Of a stretch of DNA of 64,000 nt, positions 1 through 10,973 are shown piece by piece (position 1 is the first letter of the stretch; every line of letters starts with the position of its first letter). The DNA lies in assembly GCA_964016985.1 (NCBI GenBank), contig OZ024836.1:39304803-39368802 (forward strand), in the 5' to 3' direction. Source of the stretch: Anodontia alba (lineage: Eukaryota > Mollusca > Bivalvia > Lucinida > Lucinidae). The notes under the pieces are model-generated. The model did no database searches. It was not told the origin of the DNA and saw only the letters and a program-made list of their open reading frames with translations. The translations under genes and the position numbers were made by a program.

Positions 1-109
1 CCAGAAATCTCGGCTTTAAAACGTAACCTTTTACATCTTCATTTTATTTCATGGTGTTGTTCCATAAAGCGGCCCTAAAAGGTCTGCATGTACTTCATAA
101 TAGTGCGAA

Positions 110-330
110 TGATATCCTTATTTGCTTAAAAGTTACTGGGCCCATCCGAGCGGGCCCATAGCCTCGTAAATTACACTGCTGTATATGAAGAAACTTAACG
201 AAACCTCCGATTTTCGTTATTTTGCGTTTTCTTTGTTTCCAAAGGCAACCTTTTAGATGTTTATCTTTGCCCTTCTTGTATATGAACGTGTTATTTAACG
301 CTACACACGCAATCCAGCCCCAGGTTTGGG
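110..330 (+). repeat. Dispersed repeat R9 fragment
   Basis: AGCCTCGTAAATTACACTGC, then CCTCCGATTTTCGTTATTTT and CTTTGTTTCCAAAGGCAACC. Recurs at 590-960, 14395-14560, 16620-16880, 31385-31670, 37090-37325 and 60480-60890. Resembles a SINE-like or MITE body; no tRNA boxes recognised. Confidence 0.65.
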
Positions 331-528
331 AAATCTTGCTTTCAATTAAACTTAATTACGTGGACCGAACAAGTTATTTGTAGCTGAGATTGTATAAGGA
401 TAAGGATTAGGTTTGGTACCAGTAAAAAAAGGTTTAAGTCCCAGAAATAAACACTGCTGTCACCTTTGCTTACAGTTTTTATGCCTGTACCTGTGGCTGT
501 CTTAATGTTGGATGTGAGATTTAGCTCA

Positions 529-529
<1 letters not shown>

Positions 530-612
<83 letters not shown>
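530..612. repeat. (TA)n microsatellite
   Basis: About 40 TA pairs. The open frames through it (YIYIYI) are artefacts. Confidence 0.97.
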
Positions 613-614
<2 letters not shown>

Positions 615-980
615 TGCCACTGGAAACAAACAACGCATCACAAAACGAATATCGGAGTCTTGGTTTATTTGAGACTTTTCAAATGACAGGATTGTAGTTA
701 CACTGCTGCATACGTCCTCGAGAGTAAGCGTTACATGCTTTTCAAAGATGCTAAAATAGGCTGAATAATACAAAAAAATTGAAATAAAAGTAGCATTATG
801 ATGGAGTCAGGGGAGCTTTTTTACGGCCGCCATATCACACTTTACACCAGCTGTAGTGAAGTCAAATAAAAATCTATAAAGGCTGTCTTTGGATATAAAG
901 AACACTTGACAGAATGAAAATTTGAGTCGCGGTTCTTTTATGACTCTTTATATGACAGCATTTTAAATTATAGGTTTAAG
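590..980 (-). repeat. R9 repeat, reversed
   Basis: CGAATATCGGAGTCTTGGTT and TTTTTTACGGCCGCCATATC match the R9 body at 60.5k. Confidence 0.65.
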
Positions 981-982
981 CC

Positions 983-1751
983 GCACAACAGATTGGCTAT
1001 TCACCGTGCCAACACGGTTTTTCTGTCGCTGCTTCTAATTTTTTGTCCCTTCCGTGTTTGATAAAGTGCCATTTTGGGATGTCATTTGTCTCAAATGACT
1101 CTTATTTGGGTGCCTTGGTAAGCATGTGTCCCCTGACTGTGGCCTATCTCGGTTATTGCTATTATTTTGTTCAATGTTTCCAAAGGACTATAGAATATAA
1201 TCCATACTTCGAGATAATTCCGGGAGACGTTTTATGGCCAATGCATTTAACATAATCTATATTTAGTGACATATCTTCAAAACAAACGGATCCTTTTAAA
1301 ATTAGATATACTATGTGACGCTAGATACGCACGTTGCCTTGGAATGAGCAGGTCTCTGTTTTGATATAATTGAAATAGGCCCAATGGTTCCAAAGGGCAA
1401 CAAAATATAACCAACTCTTTGCTGAAGTACGGCTAGATCTTTCACGGTCGCTGCATGATTAGATCAAATTCTTCTCTGAACTCTTTGTTGCATATTGTAC
1501 AAGAAAGCCAAGACGATTCTACAACATCATCTTAAGATTCGCCGTTGAAGCATCCTTGCTTAATGTGCATAAGACAGTGCAGTGCTGTTTGGTCTATTCA
1601 GTCATCAAAGAATGCACACAACAGAATATCACTGCAGCCAGCATACTTAAAGATCAAATCGCTCATAGTCATACAACAGTACGTATATTGCGATAAATTT
1701 GAAAATGTCAATATTTAAATTTCGGAAAGTAACTATTTTTCTCCGTTTTAC
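983..1751. other. Intron, no feature seen
   Basis: It contains a piece resembling R9 near 1375-1460 (GGCCCAATGGTTCCAAAGGG, GAAGTACGG). No exon for the next helices was found. Confidence 0.4.
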
Positions 1752-2082
1752 CTGCTGCAAAGAAAATCTTAATGGTCCAACTTCTACTGATGTTGCACTT
1801 TCATAGTTGTCTTCTGGATTAAAGTACATCGCATTCGCAAGCATACTCAACATTAAAGCCATTAGGGCACATGTAGCACGCTGAATACGTGTAAAGTTGC
1901 TAAATATTGGTCGATATAGTATTGACATCCATAAATGTCCCTCTATGATGCCATCTTTTGTTCGGGTGGAGAATCTGTGGTTAAAAGACTGAATCTGCTC
2001 TGGATTGGTAACGAATAGTAATTTCTCCATTGAACTGTTACTTCTTTCCACTGATATCCAGTCTTCACACATAAATGTGTAG
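1752..2082 (-). CDS. Exon 19: end of PLAT and second transmembrane segment
   Basis: It is 331 bp, acceptor TGCCTTTACAG, donor CAGCAG|GTAAAA, phase 2 to 0. It encodes YTFMCEDWISVERSNSSMEK, HLWMSILYRPIFSNFTRIQR, then the helix ATCALMALMLSMLANAMYFN and GPLRFSLQQ. 'HLW.S....P....FTR.QR..C....L...ML.NAM' is a signature of polycystin-1 relatives at TM2. The coding sequence must continue left of the window; I found no further exon in positions 1-1751. Confidence 0.93.
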
Positions 2083-2250
2083 CTGTAAAGGCATACAGGT
2101 ACTGTATAAGCTTTATTTCATTTTAATTAAAAAACGTATAATCTATCTGCCTGTAAACAAAAATAAACAGCCAATGTTTTGTTTAAGGATATTAAATAAT
2201 TACGACATGTTCATAGGCGAATTCCCTTTTGCCAGTTCGTCTAGAATACT

Positions 2251-2312
2251 CAGTCGAACCTTACTGGCTTGAAAATTCTTGGGACCATGAAAAATTGTTC
2301 AAGCGACAATAC
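2251..2312 (+). repeat. FB2 left-end fragment
   Basis: CAGTCGAACCTTACTGGCTT and GGGACCATG match the first 60 bp of FB2; the similarity then stops. Confidence 0.65.
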
Positions 2313-2757
2313 TGCGGGGATGGTGCTGGAGAGAAGGAGGGGGGCTTAAACCAGTTTTACTCGCGCGAAATCGTACCTTTATCTGCTGGTGCAGCTCCAA
2401 ACAGTATAATAATACAAACAGAAAGAAAGCAGAAAGCAAAAAGGGCAGCAAAAATGAGCACAATGCTAGCATCATAACATAGTAAGCAAACTGGTAGTAG
2501 TATCAAGACTGTAATTCAAATAGCACTGGTGAACAGTACAAGCGGGTATCACCGCAGGTGAAGCACTTGGTATGAAAACCCAAGCGGGTGTCATCACAGG
2601 TGTAGAATTTCACAAGTCTAGCACCTATAGCAAATAATCGTTAGTATCTTATTTACCAACTATGAATACTATTAAACCACCCTCTTTAATTAGTTGTTCA
2701 TCAGATCAGCCTGCGCATCCGCGCAGAATGACGTCCTCCACTGCCCGCTAACAGAAT

Positions 2758-3119
2758 ACAGTCGAACCTCAATGGCTCGAACATGTTTGGGACCATGGAA
2801 ATTCGTTCGAGACATGGGTAGTTCGAGCCACAGAGGGTTAATCATTGCACCAGTTCAAGAAGCAAACAGCAATAATTTAAGGAAATCTTTTAGATTTTCT
2901 ACACAATGATTGTATGTTGAGTGCACTCGTTAGAATCGCCCTATGTTTCATATTTCTGCTCAAAACATAGATTGTGAGTACTCGTTAGACGAGTACTCAC
3001 AATCTATGTTTTTGAGCAGAAATAAGAAAAATAATGTATACCCCTGTCAACCCCAGTTTTACCATATAAAAGTGGGGTTTAAGGGGGGTCAAAATTATAT
3101 AGGTATGTTTTCGTGATGG
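2758..3119 (+). mobile_element. Chimeric foldback element: FB2 left half joined to FB1 right half
   Basis: It starts with the FB2 terminus ACAGTCGAACCTCAATGG and follows FB2 closely to the GTATGTTGAGTGCACTCGTT core near 2912-2935. It then switches to FB1 arm sequence (TTTCTGCTCAAAACATAG), a central hairpin, the CCCCAGTTTTACC side hairpin and the FB1 terminus GTTTTCGTGATG. It is compared with FB2 at 48933-49289 and with FB1 at 21888-22166. Confidence 0.85.
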
Positions 3120-3784
3120 TTCCTTTAATACAATGACTGTTTTGTTATACCCAGCAGGCTATGGTGAGCTTTGTGTTGCATTGACTTAAAATTAACCCTT
3201 AAAACGCTAAGCCAAATTGTAGCAGACGAAACTATTCTTTTATTATCATTTTTCAGAGAAAATAAGACGTGGCACTCCATGTATATCTAGGCAATTTCAA
3301 GCCCCCCCCCCCCCTTTTTTTTTAAAAAAGCCACCCTTTTTTGAAAAAAGAAAGAAAGAAAAGAATTAAAAATGGCATCTGTAATAGACGTGATTTGCTT
3401 GTCAAGGGTAAAATGTGCAGAACAAATGATAGGCTGAAAAAATGTCTGCTTGTAAAACAAAACCTGTGGAAACTATTTCTGCGAGTACACACTGGACTCT
3501 CCTATCGCAGAAATAAGGTCCGGCGAAATAACCAGCTGTATAGGCCGCTCCATGCGAGAACGTAGTATCCGGGTATATGCGGAAAGCGACGGCTCAGCTC
3601 AGGCTGCGCATCCGCTATCATGGAAGAATCAATAGACACTTTAGAATGTATCAAAGGAGAGGAAATGCACGGATGATACTTTGCGCATGCGTGAAATTAA
3701 TCTGAATCTCTGCATTTTGCGCATGCTCGAAGAAACATTTCCGCTTGGCTTGGCCAAATGGTCACTGCTTCTCTAGGTTTACTT

Positions 3785-4062
3785 AGTCGAACCTCAATGG
3801 CTCTAACATCTTTGGGACCACGGAAGGTGTTCGAGATATGGGTAGTTCGAGCCACTGTGGGTTAAACATGGCGCCAGGTCAGGAAGCAAATTGCGAAAAT
3901 TCAGGAAATACACAATAATGGCATGTTGAGTAAGCTAATTAGAATCGCCCCGATAAGGTGATTCTAATGAGTACACACAACATTCAACTTCATGATAAAA
4001 AAGAAAATTCCCCTAAATAACTGTCTTCTTGACCGATTGGAAGAATTTCGTAGGGACTCAAA
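3785..4062 (+). mobile_element. FB2 foldback element, right end lost
   Basis: Begins AGTCGAACCTCAATGGCT, has the FB2 body (GGGACCA, GGTAGTTCGAGCCACTG, GGAAGCAAAT) and the AATTAGAATCGCC/GGTGATTCTAATGAG core. It stops near the sequence AGGGACTCAAAAT, without the terminal GTTCGAGCTATCGAGGTTCGA. Confidence 0.8.
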
Positions 4063-4935
4063 ATATAATATGAAAATACTCGGGAAATGACATGATCACT
4101 GAACCCAGCCTACCCGAAATATGATTTGCATTTATTAAGAAGATCATTGCATGAAATATCAACACAATAAAGTACTTCGCCGAAAACGTATAAAGACTGG
4201 TCTTTACCCAAAAATATTAAGACACACCTACTCATTTCTATAGTTGTCTTAAAATTGGAATATCTATCTTACTGTCTACTAGTTTGTCTAAACACTTCTG
4301 AAAAAGTGGCAAACAGACGCTGAATGATCTGGATCTACATTGTTACCTCAGGGTAGATACGGTAGACTTGCTTATATAAAGTTCTGTTTTTTATTAAGAA
4401 GAAGGCACTGTCTCCTCGACATATTATTTGCGCCCGTTATCAAACCGCCATCAAATTTAACATACCGCATTTCCATTTCTCTGGTGCTATTGACCTAATA
4501 ACTACCTAAAACTACCCGAAAGTAGTTCCCTGTTAACGCTGATAACGCTTAATTCTGCATTTTAACATATTAGCTTTATACACTCTGATGCTTATAAATA
4601 ACGAATACATAAACAAAACCAAAGGCAACTTCAAACATTTGAAGAAGTAAGATATCCGCGGACAAATATGAATACTCCAGTAAAACACGCCTAATCTGCA
4701 ACGTTGGATAACAGCTGAAGTCAGTATTCACGGCCCTGGTAACAGGCAGAAATGATTTTAGGAATTTGTAATGGGGTGGGGGTGGGGCTCCCCCAATGGC
4801 ACATAAAGTGGGTTTGGGACGGGTCAAAACCCACAAGTTGTGCGGCTATAACTCACCTAACAATTAAATATTCTGCTTGTTTTTTTTTTCTTTTCACTTA
4901 TCAAGTGTGCTAGAGGTATTGCCTAAATTGAATAA

Positions 4936-5216
4936 CATCACGAAAACATGCCTATATAACTTTGACCCCCTTAAACCCAACTTTGATATGGTAAAATTGG
5001 GGTTTACAGGGGTATACATTATTTTTCTTATTTCTGCTCAAAAACATAGATTGTGGGTACTCATTAGAACCGCCTCGTCGAGGCGGTTCTAACGGGTACC
5101 AACATTCTATGCTTTGAGCAGAAATATGAAAAATATCAGAAGTTTTTATCTGAAAATTTTAATTTTTTCTGGTGGTAATATTTTAATTGTGTTTGAATAG
5201 GCATGTTTTCGTAATG
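4936..5216 (+). mobile_element. FB1 foldback element (orientation A)
   Basis: It starts CATCACGAAAACATGCCTAT and ends GCATGTTTTCGTAATG. Side hairpin CCCAACTTTGATATGGTAAA lies in the left part. The central inverted repeat is CTCGTCGAGG with about 40-bp arms including CATAGATTGTGGGTACTC. No coding capacity. Confidence 0.9.
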
Positions 5217-5792
5217 ATTTGACATTATGTTTCAGTAATGTGGACGAGACGTTTCGCGGCAACTCATTTCGTGGTGTAAGAGAAACAATTCAAACACAAC
5301 CACAAGATAGCAACATTCACCCAAAGACAAGTTCGTGGCGCTTCGTTCAAAGCATACTTTTTATCATCATGATGGAAGAAAAAGTATGTTGGTATGAAAT
5401 GTCATTCATATTCTTTAATTATATTATTTTGATAATAATCGTACAAAATAAGTATTTGAAGAACTATTTTATTATTGTTTTCATGTCCTGAAGCCGAATT
5501 ATGGCGAACTGCTACAACGGTACAATTGCATAGATATGCTGTTCTAAAAGTCTACAATTGTAGCTCATTATCAAAAGTTATGGGATATACACTAATTTTG
5601 ACAATTTCACATTTAAAGTGGTGGATAGATTCGTATTGCTTAGCGCAACTTATAGCCTTCCCAGGACAGTGAGACAAAAATGATATTCTTAGCTACTTTA
5701 ATCAAGTTTGATGAGGTAAATCTAAAACGCGATGTGAAATTAGCGGGACGAGATCTCATACTTTGACTCACGCATTCAACTTTTACATTATA

Positions 5793-7167
5793 TACTTGGG
5801 GAAAAAAGAAACGCAAGATCAAATTTTTAAATACTGAAAGTTTGTTTGAGAACAAACTGATCTAGTTTTCTGTATTTGGTGACATTAGTGTGCTTCCCCG
5901 TGTATGGATCACACAAAACCACTGAAGCGTGAACACAGGCTACACAATATCGTTGTACCTGAATTTCGTTATATCCGTGCTGCACGGGTAGTGTCGCGTG
6001 GTAGAGACTTTAACACATTACCAGATCGAACTTACGTTCGATTCGTATCGGTTGCACAAAACGTTTCTTGTTTGAGTTTGTTGAGAGAAATGGTACGCTT
6101 ATCGCAACTGGATAGGGGTAGAGCTATTGCTCTAATTTTGCAGGGTCGGTCGCAACGTGACGTCGCGCAGCAATTTGGGGTGCACGAGTCGACGATATCG
6201 CTCTTAGTTCAGCGTCTTAGAGCTACCGGTAGGTTAACTGACCGTCCTAGGAGCGGACGTCCGCGCGTTACGACGCAACGTCAAGGTAGACGTATACGTC
6301 TTGTACACCTTCGTAACAGGTTAAGAACGGCGACAGAGACCGCAAGAGAAGTTATCGGAACACATGGCCGTCTTGTGTGTCCAAGGACAGTCAGAAATCG
6401 CTTGCGAGAGTTCGATTTACGTCCACGCCGTCCTTAGGTGGGCTCGAACCTTACGCCGAGGCGACGTCAACGCCGCATGCAATGGCTGCGTGCCCATGCA
6501 CCAAATCGGTTTCGACTGGCTGACTGGCGGCGTGTAATGTTCAGAGATGAGTCGCGATTTTCGCTTCAGCGGTCAGATAGGCGACAACGAGTGTATCGAC
6601 GTCTTGGTGAGCGATATTCTGACGCTTGCGTACGAGAAGTCGACAGATTTGGGGGAGGGGGTCCATTATGGCTTGGGGTGGGATTTCTCATGGGGTGAAA
6701 ACGCCCCTAGTGGTTATTCAGGGTAATCTTACAGCCGTACGCTATCGGGATCAGATGCTTATGCCTCACGTCCTCCCGCTTGTCAATGCTCATAATCTCA
6801 CGTTTCAGCATGACAACGCGAGACCGCATGTTGCCAGGGTTTGTCGCTTTTATTCAAGAGTGGAATAATATCCCTCAAAGGACCATTGACAACTTACATG
6901 TAGTCGGGTCTATGGTTAGAAGAGAGAGCCGCGACAGCAGCCCGTGGTGGACACACGCGTTATTGATACCCATTATTCAATAACGTTGGGTGTCTGTGTT
7001 TAACGCTATTTATTGCAAACGTCGTCTGCTATACGACACTAAACCAATAGCATTTAACAGAAAATGAAATAAAGAATTAAAAAAATTAAACAATCAAATG
7101 AAATCCACAATTTTCTTTAAAAATACACCCCCAGAATGAATACTTGCGTTTCTTTTTTCCGCTAGTA
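5793..7167 (+). mobile_element. Tc1-like DNA transposon, defective
   Basis: TA at 5791-5792 and 7168-7169 flank inverted ends TACTTGGGGAAAAAAGAAAC and its partner (23 of 25 matching). The 1,375-bp element contains one decayed transposase gene. Confidence 0.88.
6090..6985 (+). pseudogene. Tc1-like transposase, broken
   Basis: N-terminal helix-turn-helix MVRLSQLDRGRAIALILQGR, GRSQRDVAQQFGVHESTISL and the GRPR hinge GRLTDRPRSGRPRVTTQRQG are intact. Reading is broken by a stop after DLRPRRP (6435-6437), a frameshift near 6650 (DRFGGGG) and another near 6840. The first catalytic block FRDESRF and the second QHDNARPHVA are visible. The third block (SPDLNPIEH in relatives) is deleted, with the sequence jumping to WNNIPQRTIDNL. 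It cannot make an active enzyme. Confidence 0.9.
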
Positions 7168-7728
7168 TAGAATTTAGCAGATTTAGCCACGATTTGCATG
7201 TAAAGAGATCAAGCCTATTCCGTATTAAATAGTCCACCAAGACTTTTGTAAAAGCTTATACTCGTTTAGCCGTAGTAACGTGTAAGCATCGTTACGACTG
7301 ACCGATAACATGGATTATTTATCAAAACATTTTATATCAAGGTTTCATGTCGGAGAAAAAAAAAAGAAAAACAGTTTCTATAATACTTCTAGGTCCAGAA
7401 AAAAATAAATATCACACAGCCCACATTTTATATTGCAAGATCCTGCATTTTATTGCGGGAGCACTCCATTATCCAGTCCATAAAACCGTGCCTTGCATCC
7501 AGATATCGGCGCAAATCCCGCGATCGCGCGCCCTAGAATCATCCCTGAAAACGTTTAGCCCGAGTCGCGGTCCTACTAAACACAGAAAAGGACAGAAAAA
7601 GTCTTATCGGGTACTGTTTATGTGTGGCTTTTTTTAATTTCAACGTACATTCCAATTAGTTTTAGAGGCCTACAGAATTTTAGGTAACCATCCCCATCAG
7701 TCCTCTCAGTGCTTTGATTTTATAAACA

Positions 7729-8347
7729 ATTGAACTTCAGTGGTTCGAATAATTTTGGGTTCATGGAAATCTGTTCTAGACAGCACTTTTCCGAGCACTT
7801 AAGAGTAAATAGGAGACAATTGGGGATAATTTAGGGATGCCTTGTCGATCTTCTATAAGATAATCATCACGAAAACATGCCTATATAATTTTGTCCCCTT
7901 AAACCCCACTTTTATATAGTAAAACTGGGGCTTACAGGGTAAACATTAATTTTCTTTTTTCTGCTCAAAAAAAAATAGATTTTGGGTACTCGTTAGAACC
8001 GCCTCGTCGAGAGGGTTCTCACGAGTACCCACAAGCTATGTTTTGAGCAGAAATATGAAAAAAATATCAGAGTTTTTTATCTGAAAATTTTCGGTTTTTG
8101 GAGGTGAAATTTTTAAAATATTTGAATAGGCGTGTTTTTGTAATGGGTTTGTTTTCACTAGAATCGCCTAGATGTGATAAATCGAATGAGTGCACACACT
8201 ATACATTTTATGATAAACTTTGCCCTAAAATATCTCTACGCATTTGTTATCTTGAGCGATCGGAATGATAGCCTAGGGATTGAAAAGCAAGTTCGAATCA
8301 GCTACGGTAAACGAGCCATCGGTGTTCGAGTCTTTGAAGTTCGACTG
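7729..8347 (+). mobile_element. FB2 element interrupted by FB1
   Basis: FB2 left half (TTGAACTTCAGTGGTTCGAA, ending near 7864) and FB2 right half (from about 8146 to TGAAGTTCGACTGTAG at 8347) flank an intact FB1 copy. FB1 therefore inserted after this FB2 copy. The FB2 core itself is degraded here. Confidence 0.78.
7865..8145 (+). mobile_element. FB1 foldback element (orientation A), nested in FB2
   Basis: It has termini CATCACGAAAACATGCCTAT and GCGTGTTTTTGTAATG, a side hairpin and a central hairpin GTACTCGTTAGAACCGCCTC. About 281 bp, as for other copies. Confidence 0.9.
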
Positions 8348-8489
8348 TAGTTATTTGACGAGTTTATTAAATATATGCTGCACCAGTTAAATATATACTC
8401 ACCAGATTATTAAATATACTGCACCAGTTTATTAAATATACTCATGTTATAAAACAAACAGAACACAAAAATCAATCCCGTTGAAAGCT

Positions 8490-8572
8490 GACGTAAAAGT
8501 TATAATCGTCGGTCGGACAGAGTCGTTTTGGCAAACGAGCCATCGGTGTCCGAGTCATTGAAGTTTTAACTG
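8490..8572 (+). repeat. FB2 right-end fragment
   Basis: AAACGAGCCATCGGTGTCCG and ATTGAAGTTTTAACTG resemble FB2's last 50 bp. It lies in the intron about 47 bp downstream of exon 18's donor. Confidence 0.6.
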
Positions 8573-8618
8573 CATCGTATTCAAACGTACATATTGAAAA
8601 TATATAACATACGTGTAC

Positions 8619-8773
8619 TTGCTCTGAAGATCGGTTATGACAATCTTGCTTAGGTACCATGATGCCATGTCGCCCTTGCCCTTGTTGTCGTGCCAGATTC
8701 GTATATGTGTCAGCAAACCCACAGAACTATGAGTGGTCATCAGAAACTGCATAACGCTGCCTTTCTCAAATCT
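8619..8773 (-). CDS. Exon 18: PLAT domain, second half
   Basis: It is 155 bp, acceptor GATTATTTTAG-type (TTATTTTAG), donor AGCAA|GTACAC, phase 0 to 2. It encodes RFEKGSVMQFLMTTHSSVGL, then LTHIRIWHDNKGKGDMASWY and LSKIVITDLQS. 'F..G....F.......LG.L..IRIWHDN.G..ASW.L..I...D.Q' is the PLAT C-terminal consensus. Joined to exon 19 it reads ...LQSNYTFMCEDWISVER, as in the family, which fixes the unusual GTACAC donor. Confidence 0.93.
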
Positions 8774-9034
8774 CTAAAATAATGTTAGATAACTCTGAAG
8801 TAACTATTACATTTACATGCCTACGGAAAATTCATCCAAATGTTCCCCGACAATATACAGTGAAACCAGAGACATGTAGGGATGTATATCAAAAGATAGG
8901 TTTTCAGAGTTTAGCAGTTTTTAGACTAGCCTTTCAATTTTTCAGCATCCATTCTTATTTCAGTAATCTGATTTAACAAGAAATGTCAATAAGCAGTGTT
9001 TATTAGATACCCGCCGCTCAGACACCAAAGCATA

Positions 9035-9085
9035 ACCGACAGATAAACGGACAGACGGATGGACGGACGGTCTAACGAAATGGGT
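9035..9085 (+). repeat. GGACGGAC-type short repeat
   Basis: AACGGACAGACGGATGGACG. Same motif that closes the larger arrays; no array is seen upstream here. Confidence 0.6.
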
Positions 9086-9089
9086 ATTG

Positions 9090-9310
9090 TGTGACTTTTT
9101 GTATGGGCAGCTGATGGTTATGTGACTATATTTATATGTGACCCGTCACATAAAAAGAACAATGTACCACATAACACTCGCAAAGACGGAATGAATTTGC
9201 CTAGCTGAGAGTTGTGTGACAGTAAGTCACATAAATGTACAGACAACAGTCAAATAACACCAATTTAGGTAGCCCGAATAGACGGATGTACACATCGTCA
9301 CACAACGTCA
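9090..9310. other. Cluster of GTGAC / GTCAC motifs
   Basis: TTGTGTGAC, TTATGTGAC, TATGTGACCCGTCACATAA, GTGTGACAGTAAGTCACATAA, CGTCACACAACGTC occur within 220 bp. Confidence 0.5.
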
Positions 9311-9584
9311 AAACAGTGTTACGCCTACTCCGTTGGGAAAAATAAGCTTAATAACCAACATATACATTTCCCATATCATAAGGCAGAAATAACATGGCTT
9401 CAATACTTCTAGGTAAGAGTAATATAAGTGTCACTCTACATTGGTTTGTCTCATGTAGATTTTAAGTTGCCAGTTGAGGTGAATTTGCCAGTAACAGTCC
9501 TATTAGTATTGACTGTAATACCGTGCTACTCAAACCCTAGAAATAAATGAAGATATACAACATAGTTTTTGTCTCTTTATGTTA

Positions 9585-9785
9585 GCCGCGGGATCAGAAC
9601 ACTTACCTTCGGACATATGCGCCAAGCGATGATTCAGATCAGCCTGCACATTTGCGCAGTCTGGGAAGAATCTTCATTTAGTACTTTTTTTGTAAAGCAT
9701 AGGATGAAAAGTTTCTTCATACGGACAACGAAGACTCTGATCAGACTTTATGGATGCGTATGGTGATTTGAGTTGACACACATGT
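9585..9785. repeat. FB8 element, degenerate
   Basis: GCCGCGGGATCAGAACACTT, GATTCAGATCAGCCTGCACA and AACGAAGACTCTGATCAGAC match FB8. Confidence 0.65.
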
Positions 9786-9791
9786 CAGAAG

Positions 9792-9936
9792 CATCACGAA
9801 AACACGCCTATATAATTTTGACCCCCTTAAACCCCACTTTTATATAGTAAAACTGGGGTTTACAGGGGTATACATTATTTTTCTTATTTTGCTAAAAAAC
9901 ATAGATTGTGGGTACTCGTTAGAACCGCTTCGCCCA
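9792..9936 (+). mobile_element. Half FB1 element ending at the hairpin centre
   Basis: It starts CATCACGAAAACACGCCTAT and follows FB1 through the side hairpin and left arm to GTTAGAACCGCTTCG, exactly the hairpin apex. The next base begins a Penelope-like fragment. The right arm and terminus are absent. Confidence 0.85.
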
Positions 9937-10325
9937 ATTACGGTTAATAACTTTGCTTCCCTCTTTGGTAGCACGCCGGCAGGTCGGGCCTCTGGCTCTA
10001 TGAAGGCTCCGGCCCAAAGACTCTGGCTCTGGTTGGGCATACCGGAGTCCAACTGTCGGTTTTCTTTTGCTTCAGCATTTCAGTTATTTCTTGCTGTCGA
10101 GTTTGATTTTTATGTTCTCGGAGATGTTGCTCTGGTGAGTTAGAAACTCTTCACGCGAACTGAACAAATGTCTTGTGTATACCACGGCAGAACTAAGGGC
10201 GAGGTTGTGGCCAAGTAAAATCTATTTAAGCCCACCCCTCCACCAACCAGTAAGGTTTTACTGACCGTTCCAAGGCGGTGCTTCTGGTGTGGTTTACTAT
10301 TTCAATCTGTCATTGTAAGTCTTTG
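9937..10325 (+). mobile_element. PLE fragment: RT C-terminus and 3' region
   Basis: Reads VNNFASLFGSTPAGRASGSM, homologous to VDGYALLFNCTTAVRASDSM of 41.8k. It then holds CTGACCGTTCCAAGGCGGTG. It abuts the half FB1. Confidence 0.72.
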
Positions 10326-10547
10326 CATGTATGTCCTGGGGAAATTTTTATTTTGGGAAGCCGGTTGGCTATTTTTTTATTTTTTTTTTTGGAGGGGGGA
10401 GGTGGGGGGGATAATCTGTCTTTTTAGCTTTTTGCTTGTAGTGTTTTGATTGTGGTGCCGCTGTTTTAAGTGCGTCCTTCTTTCCCTTTGGTGTCTTGGA
10501 CGGACGGTGTTATGTAATTTAATCGATTCCTTGTCATTGCCTTCCTT

Positions 10548-10608
10548 TCTATTTACAGATAACCCTCTTTACACAGCACTTTGACGTCACAGCGACAAGA
10601 ATTTCGCG

Positions 10609-10647
<39 letters not shown>

Positions 10648-10735
10648 AAAAAAAACGTAACTTGGATTTCGTACAAACGCTATTTGCGTGGATTTATTTT
10701 GTTGGTCAGCAACAGCCACATGGACAACAGCAATT
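10548..10735 (+). repeat. R12 repeat with poly-A expansion
   Basis: CAGATAACCCTCTTTACACA, CAGCGACAAGAATTTCGCGG, then an A-run of about 35 (10611-10645) replacing the CTATATATAACC stretch, then CGTAACTTGGATTTCGT. Confidence 0.65.
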
Positions 10736-10973
10736 TGACTCAAGATTCTTTAGTACTTTTGTTGTTTATCAGTCGACCTAAAATGGTTTTGCAAAACGTT
10801 TGGAGACATAAATGTGTGGATTTCATAGCGTGAACAATTGGTTGGTAAGTCTAACGCGCAGTTTGATTTTATCTTAAAGAATTTGTATTCATGTATACTT
10901 TTGGTCAATCGACCAAAAACTGTTTGAGTAGGTTTATTTTTCAGATGAATTGATGCAAAACATTACTACTTAC

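Noticed and set aside
342..773. Open frames on both strands through YIYIYI repeats
   Set aside because: They are produced by the (TA)n microsatellite.
4936..5216. FB1 hairpins as tRNA or structured RNA genes (GGTTCTAACGAGTACC looks like a T-arm)
   Set aside because: No acceptor or anticodon arms, no cloverleaf, and the palindrome is too long and perfect.
5904..6089. The N-terminal extension of the Tc1 frame as part of the transposase
   Set aside because: Transposase similarity starts at MVRLSQLDRGRA (about 6090); the upstream residues look like untranslated sequence read in frame.
10549..10781. Frames with poly-lysine or poly-phenylalanine
   Set aside because: Produced by the A-run inside an R12 repeat.
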